A DNA stretch of 58,595 bases from Microbacterium bovistercoris (GTDB taxonomy: Bacteria > Actinomycetota > Actinomycetes > Actinomycetales > Microbacteriaceae), in contig NZ_QUAB01000011.1 in assembly GCF_003387575.1 (NCBI RefSeq), positions 1 through 58,595 on the forward strand. Direction: 5' to 3'. Below the pieces are notes generated by a model that was not told where the DNA came from, did not search any database, and saw nothing but the letters and a program-made list of their open reading frames with translations. This document shows, in pieces, positions 8,602-17,080 of this stretch. The first letter of the stretch is position 1, and each line of letters begins with the position of its first letter. The position numbers and the translations under genes were made by a program.

Positions 8602-10047
8602 ATGAGCGAAGCACCGATCGTCCAGACCGAGTCCGGTCCTGTGCGGGGCATCCGTCGCGAGCAGGATGCCGCGTTCCTCGGCATCCCGTTCGCTGCGCCG
8701 CCGACCGGCCGGCGCCGGTTCCTGCCGCCGCAGCCCGTCGCGCCGTGGACCGAGGTGCGCGACGCGACCGCCTACGGCGCGACGCCGCAGCGGCGCGAGG
8801 AGCCGAACGCGCTCATCCCGGAGCCGTCGGTGAAGGGCGCGTCGACGTTGAACGTCAACGTGTTCACGCCCGGCCTCGCCGGCTCGGCTCCGGTGCTCGT
8901 CTGGATCCACGGCGGCGGGTACTCCTCCGGCTCCCCTGCCAGCCCCTGGTACGACGGACGCACGTTCACCCGCGACGGCGTCGTCACCGTGACCGTCTCG
9001 TACCGGCTCGGCTTCGACGGCTTCGGCGTCATCGACGGGGTGCCGGACAACCGTGGCGTGCGCGACTGGCTGGCGGCCCTGGAGTGGGTGCAGCGGAACA
9101 TCGCCGCGTTCGGCGGCGACCCGGGTCGGGTGACGATCGCGGGGCAGTCCGCCGGCGGCGGGGCCGTGCTCACTCTGCTGGGCATGCCGGCTGCGCAGCA
9201 CCTGTTCCACTCCGCGATCTCGATCTCCGGGGCCCTCGGCGATCTGCCGCGCTCTCTCGTCGAGAGGCGCAGCGCGCTGCTGGCCGACATGGTCGGCGTC
9301 GAGCCCACGCTGGAAGGATTCCGCTCGGTCACCGAGCGGGCGCTGACCCGCAAGCAGTACGAGGCCTCACTGCTGGGGAAGACCGGTCTGAAGGCCACCA
9401 CCGCCGTGCTGATGGACGGGCTGCCGTGGGGGCCGGTGATCGACGGCGAGCTCATCACGCGTCCGACGGTGGACTCGCTCGCCGCGGGTGTCGGCGCCGG
9501 CAAGCCGCTGCTGCTGGGCGCCACCGACGACGAGTTCACCCCGGCGATGGATGCCGCACCGCGCGCCCTGCGGTTCGTGCCGGCGTCCCTCGCCCTGCGG
9601 CTGCTCCGTCCGGCCAGGGCGCTGCGCCGCTCCTGGCTCGTCGCGAACCGGCCGCAGCGCCGGAAGGGCACCGCGGCGACCTTCGGCCGCTTCGTCACCG
9701 ACACGGTCTTCCGCTCGCTGGTCGTGCGGGTCGCCGAGGCGAGAGCGGATGCCGCCACCTGGGTATACCGCTTCGCGTGGGCGTCCCCGAAGACCGGCTG
9801 GTCGAGCCACTGCCTCGACGTGCCGTTCTGGTGGGACTGCCTGGGCTCGGAGCGCGTCGCCGCGCTGGCCGGAGACCATCCGCCGCAAGGGCTCGCGGAC
9901 GACATGCATTCGGCGGCCGTCGCATTCACGACGCGGGCCGACCCCGGCTGGCCGACCTGGCGCACCGAGCCGGGCATGTCCCGCGTGTTCGGCGACGTGC
10001 CCGCGCTCTCGCGCTCGGCCTACGACGACGCGCTGCCGCTGGCCTGA
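8602..10047 (+). CDS. Type-B carboxylesterase / lipase family protein
   Basis: 481 residues of the alpha/beta-hydrolase carboxylesterase family. Visible features are the start VQTESGPVRGIRREQDAAFLGIPFA, the oxyanion-hole segment LVWIHGGGYSSGSP (about residues 99-112) and the nucleophile elbow VTIAGQSAGGGAVLTLL with catalytic Ser near 183. No signal peptide is seen, so it is probably cytoplasmic. ATG 8602 has GGAGG 2 nt upstream; longer in-frame starts overlap the ROK promoter. It could remove acyl groups from imported sugars, but substrates of this family are broad. It converges with the ABC permease gene (10-nt gap). Confidence 0.85.
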   Translation: MSEAPIVQTESGPVRGIRREQDAAFLGIPFAAPPTGRRRFLPPQPVAPWTEVRDATAYGATPQRREEPNALIPEPSVKGASTLNVNVFTPGLAGSAPVLVWIHGGGYSSGSPASPWYDGRTFTRDGVVTVTVSYRLGFDGFGVIDGVPDNRGVRDWLAALEWVQRNIAAFGGDPGRVTIAGQSAGGGAVLTLLGMPAAQHLFHSAISISGALGDLPRSLVERRSALLADMVGVEPTLEGFRSVTERALTRKQYEASLLGKTGLKATTAVLMDGLPWGPVIDGELITRPTVDSLAAGVGAGKPLLLGATDDEFTPAMDAAPRALRFVPASLALRLLRPARALRRSWLVANRPQRRKGTAATFGRFVTDTVFRSLVVRVAEARADAATWVYRFAWASPKTGWSSHCLDVPFWWDCLGSERVAALAGDHPPQGLADDMHSAAVAFTTRADPGWPTWRTEPGMSRVFGDVPALSRSAYDDALPLA

Positions 10048-10057
10048 TCCGCCGACA

Positions 10058-10993
10058 TCACTTGCCCATGCCCAGGGTGAGCCCCTCGGTGAGGCGACGC
10101 CCCAGCCAGAGGTAGATCGCGAGCATCGGCAGCACGACGATGCAGAGACCGGCGAACAGCCCGCCCCAGTCCGCGCCCGAGTACGTCTGCTGCTGGATGA
10201 ACGAGATCAGCGCCACCGGCAGGGTGTACTTGTCCGTGGACTGCAGCAGGGTCAGAGCGAGCAGCGTCTCGTTCCAGTGCGAGATCATCTGCAGCACGAA
10301 GGCGGTCAGGATGCCGCCCTTGGCGAGCGGCAGGGTGATGCGCCAGAACGTGCCGAACGCGGTGGTGCCGTCCAGCGCCGCGGCCTCCTCGAGCTCGGCC
10401 GGCAGCGACCGGAAGAACGCGATGAGCAGGAACACGGTGAAGGGCATCGAGACGCCGATGTAGACGAGGTTCAACCCGAGCAGACTGTCGGTCAGGTACA
10501 CCTCGTTCAGCATCACGAACAGCGGGATGAGGATCACCTGCGCCGGGATGCCGAGTCCGAGCACGAAGTACATCGTGAGCGAGTTCGTGAACCTGTTCTC
10601 CACTCGGCCCAGGTAATAGGCGGCGGGCGCCGCGATCGCGACGGTGAGGAACGACGACACGACGGTGGTGACGACGCTGTTCAGGGTGGCGGTGGCGAAG
10701 TCGCCCACGGTCCAGGCGGTGACGAAGTTCACCGGGTCGAGCGAGGTCGGCAGTCCCCACGGGTCGCTGAGGATCGAACGGGTGTCGCGGAACGCCTGGA
10801 TCACCATCCAGACCATCCAGGCGATGTTCAGCACGACGAAGGCCCACAGCAGCACCAGGCCGATGCCGCGCAGCAGGCTGCGGTCGTGGCCGATCGCCGC
10901 GCCGCGCCGGCGCGGACGCGACGGGCGGCGGGTCGGGGGCGTCACGAGAGCCCGGGTCGTGATCTCTTCGGGAAGCACGTCTGCAGAGGTCAT
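10058..10993 (-). CDS. Carbohydrate ABC transporter permease (MalG-type)
   Basis: An inner-membrane subunit of about 311 residues with six hydrophobic segments. It carries the EAA loop (ELEEAAALDGTTAFGTFWRITLPL) that docks to the ATPase, and ends with the MalG-like tail RLTEGLTLGMGK. ATG 10993 is preferred because AGGA lies 6 nt upstream; ATG 10999 is also possible. It is the third gene of the importer operon, 2-8 nt after the partner permease stop. No ATPase gene is encoded nearby, so it probably shares a general MsiK-like ATPase encoded elsewhere. Confidence 0.92.
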   Translation of the reverse strand: MTSADVLPEEITTRALVTPPTRRPSRPRRRGAAIGHDRSLLRGIGLVLLWAFVVLNIAWMVWMVIQAFRDTRSILSDPWGLPTSLDPVNFVTAWTVGDFATATLNSVVTTVVSSFLTVAIAAPAAYYLGRVENRFTNSLTMYFVLGLGIPAQVILIPLFVMLNEVYLTDSLLGLNLVYIGVSMPFTVFLLIAFFRSLPAELEEAAALDGTTAFGTFWRITLPLAKGGILTAFVLQMISHWNETLLALTLLQSTDKYTLPVALISFIQQQTYSGADWGGLFAGLCIVVLPMLAIYLWLGRRLTEGLTLGMGK

Positions 10994-11001
10994 GGTCATT
11001 C

Positions 11002-11961
11002 CTAGAACTCGATCGCGTCGCGCTTCATCACGCGACGGAGCAGGACGACGAGCACCGACACGAGCGCGAGCGACAGGATCGCGGAGGCGCTGGCCATGCC
11101 GTACGCGGGGATGGACTCGCCGGAAAACGCCGTGACGTAGGTGTACACCGCGGTGCTCCAGGTCTGGGTGGGCGGGATGCCCTGGCCGGTGGATCCGCCG
11201 AAGATCCAGATGATCTCGAAGATCTTCACGGAGGAGATCGTCCACAGCACCGCGCAGGTGCCGAACACGTCCCAGGTGAGCGGCAGGATCACGTATCGGA
11301 GCCGCTGCCAGGCGTTGGCGCCGGCCAGCGCGCAGTCCTCGTAGTAGTACGGCGGGATGCGGTCGACCCCCGCCATGAGGATGGTCGTGTAGTAACCGGT
11401 GGTGATCCAGGTGAGCATCACCATGATCAGCGGGAACAGGTTGTCCTGCGCCAGCCACGCGGGCGGGTCGGTCACGCCGAGCCAGCCCAGCAGGGTGTTG
11501 ACCAGGCCGCCGGGGTTCAGTACGAATCCGGCCAGCACGCCGAAGATCATCGCGTTCACCAGGTGCGGGAAGAAGATCACCGAACGGGCGATCTTGCGCC
11601 CGGCCATGTCGCGCAGCACCAGGGTGAGACCGAACGAGACGATGAAGATCGCCGCGCCCACGACGAACAGCAGCAGCAGGGTGTTGCCGAACGACTTCAG
11701 GAACAGCTGGTCAGAGAACAGCCGGATGTAGTTGCCGAACCCGACGAACTCCATCGGGCCGGCGCCCGACCACTTGGTGAAGCTGATCCAGATCGCGTAG
11801 ACCGCCGGTCCCACGAACAGCAGGCTGTAGAACAGCAGCGCCGGCCCGACGAAGGGGACGAACAGCCGCTTCCGTGCCCGGTCGATGGCGTTGCCGCCGG
11901 AGCGGGATGCCCGTGAGGCACCCCGCCCGGCGACACCCGGCATCGCTGCCGTCTGGGTCAT
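11002..11961 (-). CDS. Carbohydrate ABC transporter permease (MalF-type)
   Basis: 319 residues. A basic cytoplasmic N-terminus is followed by about six membrane segments and the EAA loop (YYEDCALAGANAWQRLRYVILPL). It pairs with the MalG-type permease to form the sugar channel for the binding protein encoded upstream. The start ATG 11961 overlaps the binding-protein stop by 4 nt. The substrate is set by the binding protein and is inferred to be an oligosaccharide released from the polysaccharide targeted by the neighbouring lyase and sulfatases. Confidence 0.92.
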   Translation of the reverse strand: MTQTAAMPGVAGRGASRASRSGGNAIDRARKRLFVPFVGPALLFYSLLFVGPAVYAIWISFTKWSGAGPMEFVGFGNYIRLFSDQLFLKSFGNTLLLLFVVGAAIFIVSFGLTLVLRDMAGRKIARSVIFFPHLVNAMIFGVLAGFVLNPGGLVNTLLGWLGVTDPPAWLAQDNLFPLIMVMLTWITTGYYTTILMAGVDRIPPYYYEDCALAGANAWQRLRYVILPLTWDVFGTCAVLWTISSVKIFEIIWIFGGSTGQGIPPTQTWSTAVYTYVTAFSGESIPAYGMASASAILSLALVSVLVVLLRRVMKRDAIEF

Positions 11962-13259
11962 GAGTTCTGCTTCCAGTAGTCGGCCTGACCCGACTCCATG
12001 GTGGCGACGAACTCCTTCGCGGTGACCTTGCCGAGCACGAGGTCGTTGATCGCCGGCCAGAGCAGCTTCTCGGTGTAGCCCGGGAACGAGATGCCGTCGT
12101 TCTGCTGGTAGAACGCGTCGGCCGAGTCGAGCGCGGCCTTCACGGTCTCCATCTCGGGGCTGGTCGCAGCGTCCTGTCGCACAGGCAGGATCTTGGCGTC
12201 GGTGCCCAGTGCGTCCTGGTACTTCTTCTGCAGGAAGAAGGTGGCGAACTTCTGCGCGTTCTCGGCGTTCTTGGCCCTGGCGGGCACTGAGAAGCCGACG
12301 AAGTCGGCGCGGGCGACCTTCTCGCCGCCGTCGACCGTCGGGAACGGGAACGAGGAGTACTCGAAGCCGTCGGCCGCGTACGGGCCGGTCTCGGTCGGGA
12401 TCCAGGTGCCGTTGAACATCAGGGCGGCCTTGTTGTCGGCCCATGCCTGCTGCTGCGCCGGCCACTTGCTGGCGTTGTAGCCGGAGATGAAGTAGCCGCC
12501 GTCGACCAGCTGCTGCACCATCTCGGCGGCCTCGAGCGCCTCGGGCTCGTCCCAGGCCTTGCCGCTCTTGTCGGAGGCGATCTCGAGCAGTGCGCCGGGG
12601 CCCGCGATGTGCACGATGGCCGCGGTGTACCAGTAGGCGTTGTAGCCGGCGACGTCGCCGTCGATCGCGATCGGCACCTCGTTCGCCGCCTTCAGCTTGT
12701 CGAGCTCGGCGATGAAGGCGTCCCAGTCTGCCGGCGGCGCCGAGACGAGGTCGGGGTGCGTGGCGGCGTTGAACCAGACGGCGTCGCTGGTGAGCGAGTA
12801 GGGCAGCATCCAGGGGGCGTCGTCGCCCTTGCGGGTGAGGATGTCGCCGGCGAGGTAGGCCTTCGGGATGAGGTCTGCGGCCTTCTCGCCGTCGACGTCG
12901 GCGGCGTAGGCGTCGGCGAGCGCCTTCGCCTGGCCGCTCTCGGCGAGCACCGGCGCGAGCTTGGCGAACGAGCCGTCGATGAGGTCGGGCACCTTGTTGG
13001 TGTTCAGCGTGGGGACGACCTTCTTCGTGTTGTCACGTCCCTGCCACTGCACGTCGACCGTGATGCCGGTCTCCTTCTGGAAGTCGTCGATGGCGGAGGC
13101 GAGGACCTTCTGCTGCGCCTCGCCCTCCTTCCACATCGACCAGTAGGTGAGCGAACCGCCCTCGCTCGAGTCGCCGCCCTGGGTGGATGCGCAGCCCGCG
13201 GCGGTCAGCGCCAGCGCGCCGACAACGACGAGTGCGGAGAGCTTTCGGATCTTCGCCAT
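11958..13259 (-). CDS. ABC transporter sugar-binding lipoprotein (family 1)
   Basis: 433 residues. A lipoprotein signal peptide (MAKIRKLSALVVVGALALTA then AGC, lipidated Cys about residue 22) is followed by a type-1 solute-binding fold (LTYWSMWKEGEAQQKVLASA; FNGTWIPTE). It is exported and anchored outside the membrane to capture an oligosaccharide for the two permeases that follow. ATG 13259 has AAAGGAAA 5-8 nt upstream. Its promoter lies in the shared divergent region with the GntR/LacI-hybrid regulator, which is the obvious candidate controller. Confidence 0.92.
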   Translation of the reverse strand: MAKIRKLSALVVVGALALTAAGCASTQGGDSSEGGSLTYWSMWKEGEAQQKVLASAIDDFQKETGITVDVQWQGRDNTKKVVPTLNTNKVPDLIDGSFAKLAPVLAESGQAKALADAYAADVDGEKAADLIPKAYLAGDILTRKGDDAPWMLPYSLTSDAVWFNAATHPDLVSAPPADWDAFIAELDKLKAANEVPIAIDGDVAGYNAYWYTAAIVHIAGPGALLEIASDKSGKAWDEPEALEAAEMVQQLVDGGYFISGYNASKWPAQQQAWADNKAALMFNGTWIPTETGPYAADGFEYSSFPFPTVDGGEKVARADFVGFSVPARAKNAENAQKFATFFLQKKYQDALGTDAKILPVRQDAATSPEMETVKAALDSADAFYQQNDGISFPGYTEKLLWPAINDLVLGKVTAKEFVATMESGQADYWKQNS

Positions 13260-13334
13260 CGGGTTTCCTTTCGATCGGGAGGGCCACGTCGCCGCTCCGA
13301 GCACGACTATCACCCGCCAGGAAAGGAGCAATCA

Positions 13335-13412
13335 ATGAGTATTGCGAAGATTCCTCTCCTGCGCGTCCTCGGTTCTGTGCGGACGGCGCCGGGTGCAGCA
13401 GAGGAATCCTGA
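13335..13412 (+). CDS. Possible 25-residue leader peptide / small protein
   Basis: An ATG at 13335 with a very good ribosome site (GAAAGGAG, 6-nt spacing) opens a 25-codon frame that begins MSIAKIPLLRVLGSVRTA and stops with TGA at 13410-13412. It lies in the divergent region between the binding-protein gene and the regulator, 75 bp before the regulator start and on the same strand. Its coding sequence contains two of the inverted GATTCCTCT/AGAGGAATC half-sites. No family is recognised. It may be a leader peptide or a chance frame. Confidence 0.35.
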   Translation: MSIAKIPLLRVLGSVRTAPGAAEES

Positions 13413-13443
13413 GCTGGTCACAGAATCCCTCTTTATTCCTCTC
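13349..13443. promoter_or_regulatory. Candidate operator half-sites for the GntR/LacI-hybrid regulator
   Basis: GATTCCTCT (13349-13357) and its exact inverse AGAGGAATC (13400-13408) lie 42 bp apart, and TATTCCTCT occurs again at 13434-13442. The same GATTCCTC core forms both halves of the perfect palindrome at 19864-19889 upstream of the lyase. The related string GAGCAATCAA occurs at 13327-13336. This suggests one regulator acting at both ends of the locus. Confidence 0.5.
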
Positions 13444-13487
13444 TTCCTGGACAGAAGAATGAGAGGACTGCCACGAGAGGAGGCACC

Positions 13488-14606
13488 ATGACCGATCGAC
13501 GAGGATCCGTGGTGCGCGACGCCGACGCCAAGGGTCTGAAGTTCGAGATGCTCGCCGACCAGCTGCGGCGCGGCATCCTCGCCGGCACCTGGACCGCCGG
13601 CGAGAAGCTGCCGACGGAGCAGCAGCTCGCCACCGAGACCGGCCTCTCGCTCACCACCGTCCGCCGGGCGTTCGACGAGCTCGTCGCCGAGCGGATCGTC
13701 GTGCGCCGCCAGGGTGCAGGCAGCTTCGTGGCGCACATCCGTCCCCGTGACGAGAAGTCCCGTCGGCGCATCGGCGTGCTGCTGCCCGACACGCAGCTGT
13801 ACTACCCGCGCGTGCTGCAGGGCATCGACGAGTCGCTGTCCGCTGCGGGGGCCACTCTGCAGCTGTCCACGTACCGCTACGAACCCGAGCGCGAGGACTC
13901 CGCGATCGCCTCGCTGCTGGACGCCGACATCGACGGGCTGCTCATCGCTCCCACGCTCACCGGCATCGACGATCCGGCCGCGCGTGCACGCGAGCTGATG
14001 GAGCTGCCGGTGCCGGTCGTGCTGGTCGAGCGCAGCCTGCCCGACCTCGGCCCCGCCGACACCACCGAGCACGTCTGCTCCGACCACCGCGGGGGCGCCT
14101 ACGACGCCGTACGGCACCTCGCCGGCCTGGGTCACACCCGCATCGCTCTGCTCACTCGCGAGCGCACCCCGACCGAGGCGGGCGTGGTGCGCGGCTACCG
14201 GCACGCCGTCGCCGATCTCGGGCTGGCCGGGTCGCTGGAGTTCGCACAGTCCAAAGCGGACTGGATCGCCGACTCGGCGCAGTCCGCCTATCGCAGCATC
14301 CGGGACTTCGAGGCGACCGCCGCCCTCGTCTTCGGCGACCGCGAGGCGACGCTGCTGGAGGGCGCCATCCGGCGCGACGGCCTGCGTGTGCCCGAGGACA
14401 TCGCCCTGGTGTCGTACGACGACGAGGTCGCCGACCTCGCGGAGGTGCCGCTGACCGCGGTCGCACCGCCGAAGTACAGGATCGGGCGGATGGCGGCCGA
14501 CGTGCTGCTGCGACGGCTCATCGAGGGCGACGACTGCCCCCTGCATCAGATCAGGCTCCGGCCCAGGATCGTGATCCGCCGCTCCTGCGGCGCGCGCGAT
14601 GCCTGA
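13488..14606 (+). CDS. GntR-type DNA-binding / LacI-type sensor hybrid regulator
   Basis: 372 residues. An N-terminal GntR winged helix (LADQLRRGILAGTWTAGEKL, then TEQQLATETGLSLTTVRRAF, about residues 23-63) is joined to a LacI/RbsR-like periplasmic-binding sensor (RRIGVLLPDTQLYYPRVLQG onward; VPEDIALVSYDDEVADLAEV near the end). This architecture is known for AraR-like sugar repressors. It is divergent from the ABC importer operon and heads the oxidoreductase-sulfatase run, so it is the likely local repressor, released by a product of polysaccharide breakdown. The ribosome site is GAGAGGAGG, about 4-5 nt before ATG. Confidence 0.9.
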   Translation: MTDRRGSVVRDADAKGLKFEMLADQLRRGILAGTWTAGEKLPTEQQLATETGLSLTTVRRAFDELVAERIVVRRQGAGSFVAHIRPRDEKSRRRIGVLLPDTQLYYPRVLQGIDESLSAAGATLQLSTYRYEPEREDSAIASLLDADIDGLLIAPTLTGIDDPAARARELMELPVPVVLVERSLPDLGPADTTEHVCSDHRGGAYDAVRHLAGLGHTRIALLTRERTPTEAGVVRGYRHAVADLGLAGSLEFAQSKADWIADSAQSAYRSIRDFEATAALVFGDREATLLEGAIRRDGLRVPEDIALVSYDDEVADLAEVPLTAVAPPKYRIGRMAADVLLRRLIEGDDCPLHQIRLRPRIVIRRSCGARDA

Positions 14607-14634
14607 GGCACAGGACCACGGAACAAGGAGAAGC

Positions 14635-15624
14635 ATGCGCATCGGTCTGATCGGAGCGGGCGCCGTGGCGCCCTTCCACGTGCGGGCGGCGTCGGTGCTG
14701 GCGGGAGCGGAGCTCGCGGCGGTCTGCGACATCGACGAGAGTGCGGCGCGACGCGCCGCTCACCTGGCCCCCGGCGCCCGCGTGTTCACCGACCATCGCC
14801 GGATGCTCGAGGACGACGCCGTCGACGCGGTGATCGTGAACACCCCGCATGCCCTGCACCTGCCGATCGCGATCGAGGCGGCCGAGGCGGGCAAGCACGT
14901 CCTGGTGGAGAAGCCGATGGCCACCAGTGTCGAGGACTGCGACCGCATCGCCGCGGCCTGCGCCTCGGCCGGCGTCGCGCTCACCGTCGGGCACATCCAG
15001 CACTTCCTGCCCGACAAGACCGCCGCTCACGCCCTCATCGCCTCCGGCGAGCTCGGTGCAGTGCAGCTGGTGCGTGACAACCGCAGCACCGACTACCGCC
15101 CCGGCACCCGCTCGCCGTGGTTCTTCTCCCGCGAAGTGGCGGGCGGCGGCGCCCTGTTCAACATCGGCGCGCACTGCCTGGACCGCTCGCTCTGGTTCGG
15201 CGGCGCGCGCGCCTCCGAGATCTCGGCATCGGTGGCGAACCGCTTCGGTTCGCCGGTCGAGACCGACGGCGTCCTGCGACTGCGGCTCGAAAACGGCGTC
15301 GGCATCGCGATCGCCGTGGTGAGCGACCCGCCGACGCGCAGTGACAGCCTGACCGTGGTCTGCGAGCAGGGCGTCGTGGAGGCCGACCCTCGCGCGGGCA
15401 CGACGGTGCGGATCGACGGGCGCACCCGCGTGCTGCACGCACCGACCGAGCACGACATCCAGACCGGGTTCACGGCGCAGCTCGCCGACTTCCTGCAAGT
15501 GATCGACGGCGGCACCCCGGCCGTGCCGCTCGAGCACGCCCGGCACGTCGTCGAGCTGATCCTGGCGAGCTATCGCTCGGCCGAGACCGGCACCACCAGC
15601 ATCCTCGGCCGGGTGCCCGCATGA
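14635..15624 (+). CDS. Gfo/Idh/MocA family NAD(P)-dependent oxidoreductase
   Basis: 329 residues. An N-terminal Rossmann fold (MRIGLIGAGAVAPFHVRAAS), the EKPMATSVEDC motif near residue 93 with the conserved Lys-Pro, and the catalytic-region GGALFNIGAHCLDRSLW near 168 are all present. ATG 14635 is chosen because AAGGAG lies 4 nt upstream. It follows the regulator by 28 nt and overlaps the first sulfatase by 4 nt, so it belongs to polysaccharide catabolism. It may oxidize a released sugar, or act as a redox glycosidase as some members of this superfamily do. The substrate is unknown. Confidence 0.88.
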   Translation: MRIGLIGAGAVAPFHVRAASVLAGAELAAVCDIDESAARRAAHLAPGARVFTDHRRMLEDDAVDAVIVNTPHALHLPIAIEAAEAGKHVLVEKPMATSVEDCDRIAAACASAGVALTVGHIQHFLPDKTAAHALIASGELGAVQLVRDNRSTDYRPGTRSPWFFSREVAGGGALFNIGAHCLDRSLWFGGARASEISASVANRFGSPVETDGVLRLRLENGVGIAIAVVSDPPTRSDSLTVVCEQGVVEADPRAGTTVRIDGRTRVLHAPTEHDIQTGFTAQLADFLQVIDGGTPAVPLEHARHVVELILASYRSAETGTTSILGRVPA

Positions 15625-17051
15625 GCGCCCGCCCGAACATCGTCGTCTTCCTCAGCGACGACCAGGGGCCATGGGCGCTCGGTGCGGCCGGCAACACCGA
15701 GATCCGCACCCCGGTCCTCGACGACCTGGCCGCCCGCGGCACCCGCCTGGACCGGTTCTTCTGCACCTCGCCGGTGTGCTCCCCCGCCAGGGCCAGTCTG
15801 CTCACCGGCCGCATCCCCTCCGCGCACGGCGTGCACGACTATCTCGACGGCCCGAACACCGGGCCGGACAGCGTCGACCTCCTCGCCGGGCAGCCGTCGT
15901 ACACGGATGCGCTGGCGGATGCCGGATACCGCCTCGGCCTCTCCGGCAAATGGCACCTCGGCGCGAGCGACGTGCCGCGGCGCGGATTCGTGCACTGGTA
16001 CGCGCTGGAGGGCGGTGGCAGTCCGTACCACGACGCCCCGATGCTGCGCGGCGCCACGCCCGAGGTCGCTTCCGGCTACCTCACGGATGCGATCGCCGAT
16101 GACGCGATCGCATTCCTCGACGCGGAGGCCGGGCAGGACGCCCCGTTCTTCCTGGCGGTGAACTTCACCGCCCCGCACAAGCCGTTCGCCGGGCAGCATC
16201 CGGACGAGTACACCGAGCCGTACCGCGACTGCGCCTTCGAGAGCTGCCCGCAGGAGGAGCCGCATCCGTGGCTGCAGACGCTCGGCGGCGGTCCGATCGG
16301 CGGTGAACCCGACGCCCGCGAGGCCCTGATCGGCTACTTCGCCGCGGTCACCGCCATGGATGCCGCGATCGGACGGGTGCTCGAGCGACTGCGCGCACAC
16401 GACCTGGAGCAGGAGACCATCGTGGTCTTCCTGAGTGACAACGGCTTCAACTGCGGCCAGCACGGCATCTGGGGCAAGGGCAACGGCACGTTCCCGATGA
16501 ACATGTACGACGAGTCGGTGCTGGTGCCGTTCATCGTCTTCGCTCCCGGCAGGGTGGCGGAGGGCCGCGTCGTGCACGACCTGCTCAGCGCCTACGACTT
16601 CCCGGCGACCCTGCTCGAACTGGCGGGGATCGACGGCGCCGCGTTCGAGGAGGGACCTGGCCGCAGCTTCGCGACACTGCTCGAGGACGGGGCCGACGAG
16701 ACCGCCGACGAAGACCGCGCCGTGGTGGTGCACAGCGAGTACGGCCCGGTGCGGATGATCCGCACCCGGCGCCGCAAGTACGTGCACCGCTTCCCGTACG
16801 GTCCGCACGAGTTCTACGACCTCGAGGCGGACCCCGGCGAGCGCGAGAACCTGATCGACGACCCGGAGCACACCGCGGCGGTCGCCGAGCTGAGGCAGCG
16901 GATGCACGGCTGGTTCGCCGAGCACGCCACGCCGGATGCCGACGGATCGGCACTGCCGGTCTGGGGCGCCGGCCAGCTGACACCGCTCGGCGACGACCCG
17001 GCGGGCGCCTTCGCCCCGCCGGGGTGGGACGGCGCGGCCACCGTACGCTGA
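15621..17051 (+). CDS. Sulfatase 1 (formylglycine-dependent, type I)
   Basis: 476 residues of the alkaline-phosphatase-like sulfatase superfamily. The metal site starts NIVVFLSDDQGPW (Asp13/Asp14). The maturation signature CSPAR places the formylglycine cysteine at residue 53. SGKWHLG and a late LSDNGFNCGQHG supply further active-site residues. No signal peptide is seen, so it appears cytoplasmic and would act on imported sulfated oligosaccharides. Its start overlaps the oxidoreductase stop (ATGA). It needs a formylglycine-generating enzyme, which is not in this window. Confidence 0.92.
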   Translation: MSARPNIVVFLSDDQGPWALGAAGNTEIRTPVLDDLAARGTRLDRFFCTSPVCSPARASLLTGRIPSAHGVHDYLDGPNTGPDSVDLLAGQPSYTDALADAGYRLGLSGKWHLGASDVPRRGFVHWYALEGGGSPYHDAPMLRGATPEVASGYLTDAIADDAIAFLDAEAGQDAPFFLAVNFTAPHKPFAGQHPDEYTEPYRDCAFESCPQEEPHPWLQTLGGGPIGGEPDAREALIGYFAAVTAMDAAIGRVLERLRAHDLEQETIVVFLSDNGFNCGQHGIWGKGNGTFPMNMYDESVLVPFIVFAPGRVAEGRVVHDLLSAYDFPATLLELAGIDGAAFEEGPGRSFATLLEDGADETADEDRAVVVHSEYGPVRMIRTRRRKYVHRFPYGPHEFYDLEADPGERENLIDDPEHTAAVAELRQRMHGWFAEHATPDADGSALPVWGAGQLTPLGDDPAGAFAPPGWDGAATVR

Positions 17052-17080
17052 ACAGAACCGTCGACTCGCCAGGAGGCACC

